From NCBI RefSeq assembly GCF_024749045.1, contig NZ_CP087184.1, positions 3,162,001-3,226,000 on the forward strand: a DNA stretch of 64,000 nucleotides, in the 5' to 3' direction. Positions 19,394 through 26,946 of this stretch are shown piece by piece. The notes below the pieces were generated by a model. It ran no database searches. It saw only the letters and a program-made list of their open reading frames with translations, and was not told where the DNA came from. How positions within the stretch are numbered: position 1 is the stretch's first letter; every line of letters starts with the position of its first letter. This stretch comes from Pseudomonas sp. B21-028. GTDB taxonomy: Bacteria > Pseudomonadota > Gammaproteobacteria > Pseudomonadales > Pseudomonadaceae. Made by a program: the position numbers and the translations under genes.

Positions 19394-20446
19394 TCAACTG
19401 ACGGTGCGTAGACGCGAGGCTTTGGCCGGTGGCGGATCGAGCAGTTGGAAGAGATTTTTGATGTTGGCCGGCGTCGGGACCAGGTGGACGCGCTGGCCGA
19501 TTTGCTGTGCCTGAGCCAGGTCGTTGAGATAGCGCAATGACGAAAAGTCTTCCAAGGCAAAGCCCACCGAATCAAACACCGTCACCTGCATATCGTTTTC
19601 GCGTCCGGCCACTTCGCCTTGCACAATCCGGAAAAACTCGATCACCGGGGAATCGGCTTCCAGTTGCTGAATGTCGCCTTCAATGCGGGTTTGCGGTTCG
19701 AACTCGACGATGACCCGGGCGTTGCGCAGGATGTCGGCGTGTAGTTCGGTTTTACCCGGGCAATCACCACCGACCGCATTGATGTGCATGCCGGGCTCGA
19801 TCATCTCGGGCGTCAGAATGGTTGCGTAGGCTTTGTCGGCGGTGACTGTGGTGACGATGTCCGCGCCCTTGACCGCGTCCTTCACCGAGCTGGCCAGAAT
19901 CACTTCGATGTTCGGGAACGCCGCGAGGTTGTGTTTCAGTTTGAAGGACGCTTCTTGATCAATATCGAAAATGCGGATTTCGTTGATGCCCAACATTTCA
20001 TGAAAGGCCAGCGCCTGAAATTCACTTTGGGCACCGTTGCCGATCAGGGCCATCGAGGTCGCGCCGGGGCGAGCCAGCGATTGCGCGACCAGCGCGGAGG
20101 TGGCTGCGGTGCGCACAGCGGTGGTCAGGGTGAGTTCGCTGAGCAGGGTGGGATAGCCACTCTGCACATCCGCCAGAAGTCCGAAGGCCATGACCGTCAG
20201 TAAATTCTGCTGGCCGTTGTTGGGGTGGCCGTTGACGTATTTGAACGAGTACTGCTGGCCATCGTCGGTCGGCATCAACTCGATCACGCCGTCTGTTGAG
20301 TGGTTGGCCGTGCGCGGTGATTTATCAAACTGCGCCCAGCGTGCGTAGTCGGCTTCGATGTAGCCCGCCATTTCGCGGATGGCGCGGCGGATACCGACTT
20401 GGGTGAACAGGCGTGCAGCATCATCGACATCTATAAAAAGCGTCAT
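19394..20446 (-). CDS. ocd: Ornithine cyclodeaminase
   Basis: 350-aa member of the ornithine cyclodeaminase/mu-crystallin family. Ornithine cyclodeaminase converts L-ornithine to L-proline and ammonia using bound NAD+. The Rossmann motif GNGAQSEFQA (about residue 139) and the catalytic segment around AVGGDCPGKTEL with an aspartate match the true ornithine enzymes and not the alanine dehydrogenase branch. The start at 20446 is preferred over 20470 because GGAG lies at the right distance before it. It is 50 bp downstream of the acetylpolyamine deacetylase gene and likely co-transcribed, so products of polyamine or arginine breakdown could flow to proline. That link is inference. Confidence 0.86.
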   Translation of the reverse strand: MTLFIDVDDAARLFTQVGIRRAIREMAGYIEADYARWAQFDKSPRTANHSTDGVIELMPTDDGQQYSFKYVNGHPNNGQQNLLTVMAFGLLADVQSGYPTLLSELTLTTAVRTAATSALVAQSLARPGATSMALIGNGAQSEFQALAFHEMLGINEIRIFDIDQEASFKLKHNLAAFPNIEVILASSVKDAVKGADIVTTVTADKAYATILTPEMIEPGMHINAVGGDCPGKTELHADILRNARVIVEFEPQTRIEGDIQQLEADSPVIEFFRIVQGEVAGRENDMQVTVFDSVGFALEDFSSLRYLNDLAQAQQIGQRVHLVPTPANIKNLFQLLDPPPAKASRLRTVS

Positions 20447-20496
20447 GTTCTTATTCTCCGATCCAGACATTGAAAGGCTGTAGAGCGCGGGGTGGC

Positions 20497-21531
20497 TCAG
20501 TTGCGTTTGCTCTCGAAACCGTGCAGTACGTTGACGGCATTGATGCCGATTTCATCGACCATGTAGCCGCCCTCCATCACGAACAGGGTCGGGCAGCCGA
20601 CGCTCGCGATCAGTTCACCGATGCCAATGAAGTCGTCACTTTCCAGCAGGAAGTGACTGATGGGATCGTCCTTGAACGTGTCGACTCCCAAGGAAATCAC
20701 CAGCACTTCAGGCGAGAACTGCTGGAGTTTTTTGCAGGCGTGGAGCAGGGCGTTGCGGTAGCCCTCCCAGGTGGTGTTTTTCGGCAGGGGATAGTTGAGG
20801 TTGTAACCCTCGCCGGCACCCGCGCCGACTTCGTGGCTGTAACCCGAGAAGTACGGGTAGGACACCGCCGGTTCACCGTGCAGCGACACGAACATGACGT
20901 CGCTGCGCTGATAAAAAATGTTCTGCGTGCCGTTGCCGTGATGGAAGTCGACGTCCAGCACCGCGACACGTTTGGCGCCCTGGGTGATGGCCTGTTGCGC
21001 GGCAATGGCGGCGTTGTTGAGGTAACAATAACCGCCCATGTATTCGCGCGCGGCGTGATGGCCAGGCGGGCGGCACAGGGCGAAGGTACTGTCGTGGCCT
21101 TCATCGAGCAGGGCCAGGCCGGTGAGGGCGATATCGGCGCTGGTTTTTACGGCTTGCCAGGTCGTCGCCGTAATGGGTGAGCCGGCGTCCATGGCATAGA
21201 AGCCGAGCTTGCCGTCGATGAACGTTGGCACCTCTTCGCCGGCCAGATCGCGCACCGGCCATACCAACGGCAAGGCGTCGTGAGTGCGACCGGTTGCGCA
21301 CCATTCGCTCCAGGCATTTTCCAGAAAACTGACGTAGCGCTCGCTGTGCGCGTTGACGTAACACGAGCGGTCAAAAGCGCGCGGTTCGATGATCTGACCA
21401 AGGCCGACCTGTTTGACGCGGTTGTGCACCGTGTCGGCCCGACTCGGCTGTTCGAAAGACGGTTTGAGCACGCCGTCTTTCAATTCGGTGCCGTGGTGCA
21501 ACCGGTGGGAATCACTGAAAACTGTAAACAT
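20497..21531 (-). CDS. Histone-deacetylase-family acetylpolyamine amidohydrolase
   Basis: 344-aa arginase-fold zinc hydrolase of the class II HDAC/acetylpolyamine amidohydrolase group. Visible active-site elements are the RPPGHHA histidine dyad, zinc ligands in DVDFHHGNGT, the third ligand in SLGVDTFKDDP, and the catalytic tyrosine in EGGYMVDE. Length and opening (MFTVFSDSHRLHHG) match bacterial acetylpolyamine amidohydrolase, which removes acetyl groups from acetylputrescine or related polyamines. The start at 21531 has GGA at good spacing; 21540 is possible. It is the first gene of the minus-strand unit with ornithine cyclodeaminase and the CycA-like permease, and divergent from an Lrp-family regulator. 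Confidence 0.88.
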   Translation of the reverse strand: MFTVFSDSHRLHHGTELKDGVLKPSFEQPSRADTVHNRVKQVGLGQIIEPRAFDRSCYVNAHSERYVSFLENAWSEWCATGRTHDALPLVWPVRDLAGEEVPTFIDGKLGFYAMDAGSPITATTWQAVKTSADIALTGLALLDEGHDSTFALCRPPGHHAAREYMGGYCYLNNAAIAAQQAITQGAKRVAVLDVDFHHGNGTQNIFYQRSDVMFVSLHGEPAVSYPYFSGYSHEVGAGAGEGYNLNYPLPKNTTWEGYRNALLHACKKLQQFSPEVLVISLGVDTFKDDPISHFLLESDDFIGIGELIASVGCPTLFVMEGGYMVDEIGINAVNVLHGFESKRN

Positions 21532-21650
21532 TCTGCGCATCCGTTAATGTGAGCCAGTGCAAATATTCTGTTCCGGCCTGGCTGCACTTTCTTTGCTTTG
21601 TTTTCGTGGTTCAGTGGATTATTCGGGCATTTTTACTCAGGGGTGGCGTC

Positions 21651-22151
21651 ATGCAGAAAAAAATATCCAAGCGCATCAGTCTCGATGAAACCGATCTGGC
21701 CATTCTTGAGTTGTTGCAGGAGGACGCGAACATTTCCAATGCCGAACTCAGTGAACGGCTGTCGTTGAGCCTTACTCCGTGCTGGCGACGGCGCAAGCGA
21801 ATGGAGGAGGCGGGTGTCATCAAGGGCTATCAAGCCAACCTTGATCGGCGAATGCTCGGGCTGGATATCATGGCATTCGTGCACATTCGCTTTTCCACCC
21901 ATGCCGATCACGCTCCGGACGCCTTCGAGGCCGTGATTGCGCAATTGCCAGAGGTACTGGCCTGCCACAAGATCACCGGAGATGCCGACTACGTACTTCA
22001 AGTGTTAGCCGAGGATCTTGATAGCTATAGCGACTTTATCGAGCAAGTGCTGAGGCGCCAGGTCGGTATCGCGTCCATTCAGTCGAGTCTGGCTCTGCGC
22101 GAAGTCAAAGCGGGTAGCCGTATGGCCATACCCAAATTGAGCAAGGATTGA
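21651..22151 (+). CDS. Lrp/AsnC-family transcriptional regulator
   Basis: 166-aa feast/famine regulator. The N-terminal helix-turn-helix (LDETDLAILELLQEDANISN, then LSERLSLSLTPCWRRRKRME) is followed by the RAM ligand-binding domain, including the conserved AxHKITGDADYVLQV-type segment near residue 110. The reading frame is open further upstream, but the start at 21651 gives the standard N-terminus. It is divergently transcribed from the deacetylase/ornithine cyclodeaminase/permease genes across 119 bp. It is therefore a likely activator of that catabolic unit in response to an amino-acid ligand. Confidence 0.9.
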   Translation: MQKKISKRISLDETDLAILELLQEDANISNAELSERLSLSLTPCWRRRKRMEEAGVIKGYQANLDRRMLGLDIMAFVHIRFSTHADHAPDAFEAVIAQLPEVLACHKITGDADYVLQVLAEDLDSYSDFIEQVLRRQVGIASIQSSLALREVKAGSRMAIPKLSKD

Positions 22152-22266
22152 ATTTCGGACGTTCTGGGCTGAACAAGGCGCTAAAACCGGAATCAGGCAG
22201 TTTGCCTCGCTTGACTACCCATTGGACCTAAGCTTTCTGCGACAGCTCCACAATCGCTACGGATCG

Positions 22267-22302
22267 ATAATGGCCTCCACACTGCCGGCGTGAGGCCATT
22301 AT
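22267..22302. repeat. Perfect 11-bp inverted repeat (ATAATGGCCTC)
   Basis: ATAATGGCCTC at 22267-22277 and GAGGCCATTAT at 22292-22302, with a 14-nt loop. No T-run follows on either strand. Function unknown; it could be a terminator remnant or a protein-binding site. Confidence 0.55.
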
Positions 22303-22463
22303 ATTGCTCATCAGATAGCGCCGATGGAGAAGCGGTTTTCCTTGCCATACAGCCGGTACTTCAAGCCAGCACTTGGAAGGGGATTTGCCGACCTTGCTCG
22401 ACGCCCTCATCTCCAATAGTCGTGGAATTCATTGGATTCGGGCAGGCGACAGTGGACTGAAAT

Positions 22464-22510
22464 TTCCAATAACTACTTGTTATAAAACAGTTTTATGGAA
22501 TTTATTGGAA
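22464..22510. terminator. Nested AT-rich palindrome after the LysR gene
   Basis: TTCCAATAA at 22464-22472 pairs with TTATTGGAA at 22502-22510, and inside it ATAAAA (22482-22487) pairs with TTTTAT (22491-22496). It begins 6 bp past the stop of the minus-strand LysR gene, so a terminator role is plausible, though the AT-rich stem is weak. Confidence 0.45.
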
Positions 22511-22515
22511 CTCCA

Positions 22516-23430
22516 TTACAGGCTATCGGGGTCGCCGAAAAACATCTGAATCCGCGACCGCAACCAGCGTTCCCCCGGGTCATTGTCCTGGGACCCACGC
22601 CAAGCCATGTGCAGTTCAAAGCTGCGCACCGGAATCGGAGGGTCTTCGGCGCGCACGCCGCCGGCGGCGGTCAGCGCGTCGGCGGTGTAGTCGGGGACGG
22701 TGGCGACGATGTCCGTGCCTGCCAGCAGGGTGCTCAGGCCATTGAACTGCGGCACTGCCAATACCACATGGCGCTTGCGACCGAGTTTTTCCAACTCTTC
22801 ATCAATGAAGCCGCTCAGGTCGCCCGCGAAGGACACCAGGGCATGGGGGCGCGCGCAGAATTCGTCCAGGGTCAGTTGGCCCGGCGCGGTATCGGCCCGC
22901 AGCACCTTGGGCGAGCTGCGGCGCAGGACCTTGCGCTTGGCGTTGGCCGGCAGGTCGTCGGTGTAGCTGACGCCGATGGAGATTTCGCCGGACGCCAGCA
23001 GGCTCGGCATCAGGATGTAGTTGACCCGGCGCACCACCAGCACGATGCCGGGGGCTTCGGCGCGCAGGCGCTTGAGCAGCATCGGCAGCAGGGCGAATTC
23101 GGCGTCGTCCGACAGGCCGATGCGAAACACCGAGGTGCTGGTGGCCGGGTCGAATTCCGCCGCGCGGCTGACCGCCGTGGAAATCGAATCCAGGGCAGGA
23201 GAGAGCAGGGCGAAGATTTCGATCGCCCGGGCCGAGGGTTCCATGCTGCGGCCAGTGCGCACGAACAGCGGGTCATCGAACAGGCTGCGCAGGCGCGACA
23301 GCGCGGCGCTGATGGCCGGCTGGCCGAGGAACAATTTCTCGGCGGCGCGGGTCACGCTGCGTTCATGCATCAGTGTTTCGAATACGATCAACAGGTTCAG
23401 GTCGACACGACGCAGGTCATTGCGATTCAT
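22516..23430 (-). CDS. LysR-family transcriptional regulator
   Basis: 304-aa LysR-type regulator. It opens MNRNDLRRVDLNLLIVFETL, the usual start of the DNA-binding domain, with the recognition helix around LFLGQPAISAALSRLR. The effector domain starts near SVFRIGLSDDAE and belongs to the NodD/LeuO-like branch (VRTGRSMEPSARA). The start at 23430 is preferred over the longer frame to 23508, which has no leader of its own. It is transcribed divergently from the quinone reductase-like gene 256 bp away and may control it. Confidence 0.87.
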   Translation of the reverse strand: MNRNDLRRVDLNLLIVFETLMHERSVTRAAEKLFLGQPAISAALSRLRSLFDDPLFVRTGRSMEPSARAIEIFALLSPALDSISTAVSRAAEFDPATSTSVFRIGLSDDAEFALLPMLLKRLRAEAPGIVLVVRRVNYILMPSLLASGEISIGVSYTDDLPANAKRKVLRRSSPKVLRADTAPGQLTLDEFCARPHALVSFAGDLSGFIDEELEKLGRKRHVVLAVPQFNGLSTLLAGTDIVATVPDYTADALTAAGGVRAEDPPIPVRSFELHMAWRGSQDNDPGERWLRSRIQMFFGDPDSL

Positions 23431-23686
23431 CTGGGGTCCTGGCAGATTCGGCGAGCTTGACGTGAGCGGCCATATGCGAACAATGACCGACATGAATCTT
23501 ACGGGCAAAGGCTGGTACTCTGCACTGGCTAAATGATTTTTTGTAGGATTTGCCCTACAGGGCTGATTGATTTTCTTGCTGCGGAATCAATGACAGGCAT
23601 GTCGACTATTAATAGCCACTGATGGTCTTGGGTACAAAGCCCGGATAGAGTTCATGGCATTAGAGGTTACTTTGACGAGGTTTGCG

Positions 23687-24712
23687 ATGTCCCGCACGAT
23701 CCGTTTTCACAAGTTTGGTGGTGCCGAGGTGCTCAAATGCGAAGAGCAGCCGGCGGCTCTTCCTGCGCCAGGAGAAGTGCAGGTCCGTGTCGAAGCGATC
23801 GGCATCAGTTGGCATGACACCTTGTGGCGCCAGAACCTGGCGTCGTCCCAGGCCCGCCTGCCTTCCGGCCTGGGCCATGAAATGGCCGGCGTGGTGACGG
23901 CGGTCGGCGATGGTGTCGACGATCTGGTCGTGGGTGACAAGGTCGCCAGCTTTCCCGCACAAAGCGCGAACGATTATCCGGTGTACGGTGAGATCATCGT
24001 GCTGCCGCGCACCGCGCTGACCCGATATCCCGATGTCTTGAGCCCGATCGAAGCCGCGGTGCACTACACGCCGCTGCTGGTCGCTTATTTTGCCTACGTT
24101 GACCTGGCACGGGTCAAACCCGGGCAGTTCGCCCTGGTCACCGATGCCAGCCATTGCGCCGGCCCTTCCTTCGTACAGCTCGGCAAGGCGCTGGGTGTAC
24201 GGGTGATCGCGGCCACCAAGACCGCCGACGAGCGTGAGTACCTGTTGTCCCTGGGGGCCGAGAAAGTCATTGTCACGGAAGAGCAGGATTTGCTCATGCA
24301 AATCAACAAGCTCACCGACAATCGTGGCGTCGACGTGGTGTTCGACGGCCTGGGCGGGCCGCAGATGTCACTGCTCGGCGATGTCCTGGCTCCACGAGGC
24401 AGCCTGGTCTTGTATGGCCTGCAAGGGGGGAACCAGACACCGTTCCCGGCCTGCGCGGCGTTCCAGAAGAACATTCAGTTCTTCGTGCATTGCATCGGCA
24501 ATTTCACCGGCAAGCCGGAACTGGGCATCATCCAGGACCAGGTGGCGCTGCAGCGGGCCTTGCGCGATATCAACCAACTGACTGCCGACCGCGTCCTGTT
24601 GCCACTCAAGACCCGGGTCTTTCCGTTCAACGAGTTTGTCGAAGCTCACCGTTACATGGACGAATGTCCTTGCCGTGAGCGCGTTGCCCTTCAGGTCGTC
24701 GACCCCGCCTGA
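23687..24712 (+). CDS. Zinc-type alcohol dehydrogenase/quinone oxidoreductase family protein
   Basis: 341-aa medium-chain dehydrogenase/reductase. The N-terminal GroES-like domain opens SRTIRFHKFGGAEVLKCEEQ, and GLGHEMAGVVTAVGDGVDD is the conserved family signature. The cofactor domain has a Rossmann strand around ALVTDASHCAGPSF and VRVIAATKTADERE, suggesting NADPH. Catalytic zinc ligands typical of alcohol dehydrogenases are not evident, so it is better seen as a zinc-free NADPH:quinone reductase-like enzyme. ACGAGG lies 6 bases before the ATG. Adjacent LysR gene is the likely regulator. Substrate unknown. Confidence 0.85.
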   Translation: MSRTIRFHKFGGAEVLKCEEQPAALPAPGEVQVRVEAIGISWHDTLWRQNLASSQARLPSGLGHEMAGVVTAVGDGVDDLVVGDKVASFPAQSANDYPVYGEIIVLPRTALTRYPDVLSPIEAAVHYTPLLVAYFAYVDLARVKPGQFALVTDASHCAGPSFVQLGKALGVRVIAATKTADEREYLLSLGAEKVIVTEEQDLLMQINKLTDNRGVDVVFDGLGGPQMSLLGDVLAPRGSLVLYGLQGGNQTPFPACAAFQKNIQFFVHCIGNFTGKPELGIIQDQVALQRALRDINQLTADRVLLPLKTRVFPFNEFVEAHRYMDECPCRERVALQVVDPA

Positions 24713-24930
24713 CGCCTGTCTTGCGCAAGAGTCATCGTCCTTGGCTCTTGCGCTGCCTTCTGGCCTGATCGGGCCATTCTTCCTTTCCTCCTGCTTCAGC
24801 ATGTGTCCGTGCCCGCCAGCCCGTTCACGACGACTCCGTTTACTCTGCCGGCAACTGAACTGGTTTTTGCCCTCAATCTGTATCTTCTAATCATTATTGA
24901 AGTCCTGATAATTGAATGCTGGTTTTCAGC

Positions 24931-24940
24931 TCAAGGAAGA
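24931..24940 (+). promoter_or_regulatory. Perfect RsmA/RsmE-type motif at the orphan gene RBS
   Basis: TCAAGGAAGA matches the published consensus (A/U)CANGGANG(U/A) at every position and overlaps the AAGGA ribosome-binding site of the 94-codon gene at 24945. Translational repression by RsmA/RsmE proteins would be expected if the GGA is exposed in a loop. Confidence 0.6.
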
Positions 24941-24944
24941 AGTC

Positions 24945-25229
24945 ATGGCTCAATACATGTTTCCAGAAAGGCTTGATCCCTTAATGTCTGTTCAAGATGC
25001 TTCAGGCGTTAATGGAGGCAAGGTCTTCTATCGACTATCGGAAAAGCAGTATGGGGTAACCGGTCAATTGAAGTTCAGCAAGTTCTTTATTTCTCGTACT
25101 CATTGTCTGTGGGACGTTGTCGGAATTCTCCTAGGACGCAACGCGGGGTGCGCAGAGCCCAATGATTTTGCGGCTTTCAGGCTTTGGCGCAAAGGGCGGC
25201 AGTCGACGCCCTATGTATGTGTCAAATAA
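24945..25229 (+). CDS. Orphan 94-aa hypothetical protein
   Basis: Small protein not recognised. The start at 24945 is supported by AAGGA at a spacing of 8; the frame remains open upstream but has no second ribosome-binding site. It is mildly basic, with aromatic-rich segments (KVFYRLSEKQYGVT, FSKFFISRTHCLW), one short hydrophobic stretch (LWDVVGILLG) and two cysteines. No signal peptide or clear transmembrane helix is evident. The surrounding DNA is more AT-rich than its neighbours, which hints at a recently acquired or lineage-specific gene. A perfect Rsm motif on its ribosome-binding site suggests Gac/Rsm control. It could still be a non-coding frame; codon use is not strongly biased. Confidence 0.5.
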   Translation: MAQYMFPERLDPLMSVQDASGVNGGKVFYRLSEKQYGVTGQLKFSKFFISRTHCLWDVVGILLGRNAGCAEPNDFAAFRLWRKGRQSTPYVCVK

Positions 25230-25359
25230 TTACGGCGAGCAAAGCCCGAACGTATTGCTAATACTCTTCGCAGTAGTGAAATAAGACTTCCAGCCGAACG
25301 CGTCGCGCGATCACGTGGCTGGGTGCGGCACTGATATTTGAACTTCCAGGTAAATGGTT

Positions 25360-26850
25360 ATGAGCGCAATTCATGAGCAGGCAATGATTCACGTGTATCA
25401 ACAGATACTGCAGCGGCTGTTGGGTTTTTATTCTCGCGCGGAGCGTACGGCGTTGCAGCTTTTGATCCAGCGTTTGATCGTCGCCGCTGGTGGCATTGAG
25501 CGGATCGGTGACTACCGTGTACTGACGGTCCTGAACGGGAGCCGGGACAGCTTTTACGTACTGACGGCCCTGAGAGCCGCCCAACTGAGCATCGCCGGCA
25601 GGAATCCCGTGACCTTCGACCTGCGTGTCGCCACGCCGCGGTTGAGCGAGACCACCCAGGCGACCCTGGAAAACATTCATCGCTGCTACAGCGCGCTGTT
25701 CGTCTACGACGACCCCCGGGTGGAGCTGCTGATGGCGGATAACCGCGAAGTGGTGCCGTTCAACCACCGGCAGCCATTGTCGGTGGCCGGGCATGAGTCC
25801 AACCGCATGGACATGCTGGTCCTGGGCCACCTTCGCTCGGTCGACAGCCCTCTGGAGATCGGCGATGACGGCTACCTGGCCATGGCGGAGTTCTACCGCC
25901 ACATGGCACGTTGGGAGGCAGGGGTGGATTCCCTGGTCAGCAGCGATACGCCGCGCCAGCAGAAACAGTTCATGGCGGGCCTGCGGCGTGCCACCCGCAA
26001 GATTGGCCTGGGTATCGACACCACTCACACCTTCGACAATCTGTTTGCGCAACTCGATACCCTGGGGGGCGATCTCTATCGGCACTTCTACGGGGTTCAA
26101 CGCCTCGGCGCGTGGAAACCCGAGGGCTGTTTCGAGGCCTGTCGGCGGGTAGGGCACATCGGCATCGATGACCTGATCGTCGATCGCTGCGAAGAGATGA
26201 ACTGGCTGCTGTTCAGCGAGTTTCTGAGAATACGGACTGACGACCTGATCGCCTCGGCGCCGGAAAACGAATACCTCGGCCCGCTGCTGTCGGCCCATTT
26301 GCATGGGTTGCAAGCGGCGTGCCTGCAAGGACGCAGTTACGAAGCGGGCTACGGGGATTATGTGCAGCGGGCAATCATGATCATGCACCGCAAGCAACTG
26401 CCGGAACACGTCTGTGAGCAGGCCCGGGAACTGTTCGGTCCGCCTTCGGCCATTGCGGAGCGCCGTGCCCAGGCCACCGCCGAGGCGCAAACGAGCCTGG
26501 GGCTCAACGAGACGCAACTGGTGTGCATGGTGTTCGCGCCCTTTGTCGAGAGGGGCGCGGGGCTGGAGCATTTCCTGCGTTGTTGCCACCCCGGCATGCT
26601 GGTGGCGATGCCGGACCTGCACAAGGCCATGCAGGGCGCGACAGTCGCTGATCAGGTGGCGCAATGGATGGTCGATGTCAGCGGCCTGTCGATCGACATG
26701 CTCGGCAGGCTCTATGGGGCGAGCGTAGCGTTACCGGAATACGAAAACACCCTGGGAACCGACCCGCAACAGGCTGTCGACAACGCCGATACCGAAGCGC
26801 CCGGGCTGCTGGGTCGCGATGGCCTGCGCGAAGGCTCGGGCAGATATTGA
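25360..26850 (+). CDS. Conserved-looking 496-aa protein of unknown function
   Basis: Long GC-rich frame with normal Pseudomonas codon bias, so a real gene, but the family was not recognised. The protein is soluble, with no signal peptide or transmembrane helix, and largely alpha-helical by composition (many L/A/R/E heptads). It has His/Cys/Asp-rich patches (FYRHMARWEAG, LRCCHPGMLVAMPDLHKAM) but no known catalytic motif. The last 35 residues are acidic and disordered-looking. ATG 25360 has AGG ten bases upstream; 25354 is an alternative start. It is 96 bp upstream of a same-strand MocR-type regulator, and the two may be functionally linked. Confidence 0.75.
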   Translation: MSAIHEQAMIHVYQQILQRLLGFYSRAERTALQLLIQRLIVAAGGIERIGDYRVLTVLNGSRDSFYVLTALRAAQLSIAGRNPVTFDLRVATPRLSETTQATLENIHRCYSALFVYDDPRVELLMADNREVVPFNHRQPLSVAGHESNRMDMLVLGHLRSVDSPLEIGDDGYLAMAEFYRHMARWEAGVDSLVSSDTPRQQKQFMAGLRRATRKIGLGIDTTHTFDNLFAQLDTLGGDLYRHFYGVQRLGAWKPEGCFEACRRVGHIGIDDLIVDRCEEMNWLLFSEFLRIRTDDLIASAPENEYLGPLLSAHLHGLQAACLQGRSYEAGYGDYVQRAIMIMHRKQLPEHVCEQARELFGPPSAIAERRAQATAEAQTSLGLNETQLVCMVFAPFVERGAGLEHFLRCCHPGMLVAMPDLHKAMQGATVADQVAQWMVDVSGLSIDMLGRLYGASVALPEYENTLGTDPQQAVDNADTEAPGLLGRDGLREGSGRY

Positions 26851-26946
26851 GGGGGGCGGTTTGACGGCTTCACCCACCTTGTATCCGGCCGCAGCTGCCG
26901 GTGTGCCGCCGCGGCCGGTCGCGGCCCATCCCACGGGTCTGAAGCT

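Larger units (their letters stand above)
22152..22515. other. 364-bp gene-free stretch with two perfect inverted repeats
   Basis: Lies between the ends of the Lrp and LysR genes, which converge. It holds a perfect 11-bp inverted repeat (22267-22277 and 22292-22302) and an AT-rich nested palindrome (22464-22510). A 62-codon minus-strand frame here has no ribosome-binding site or recognisable features and is not called. Confidence 0.6.

Noticed and set aside
22228..22416. 62-codon minus-strand frame between Lrp and LysR
   Set aside because: No ribosome-binding site, no recognisable features, and it contains the 11-bp inverted repeat.
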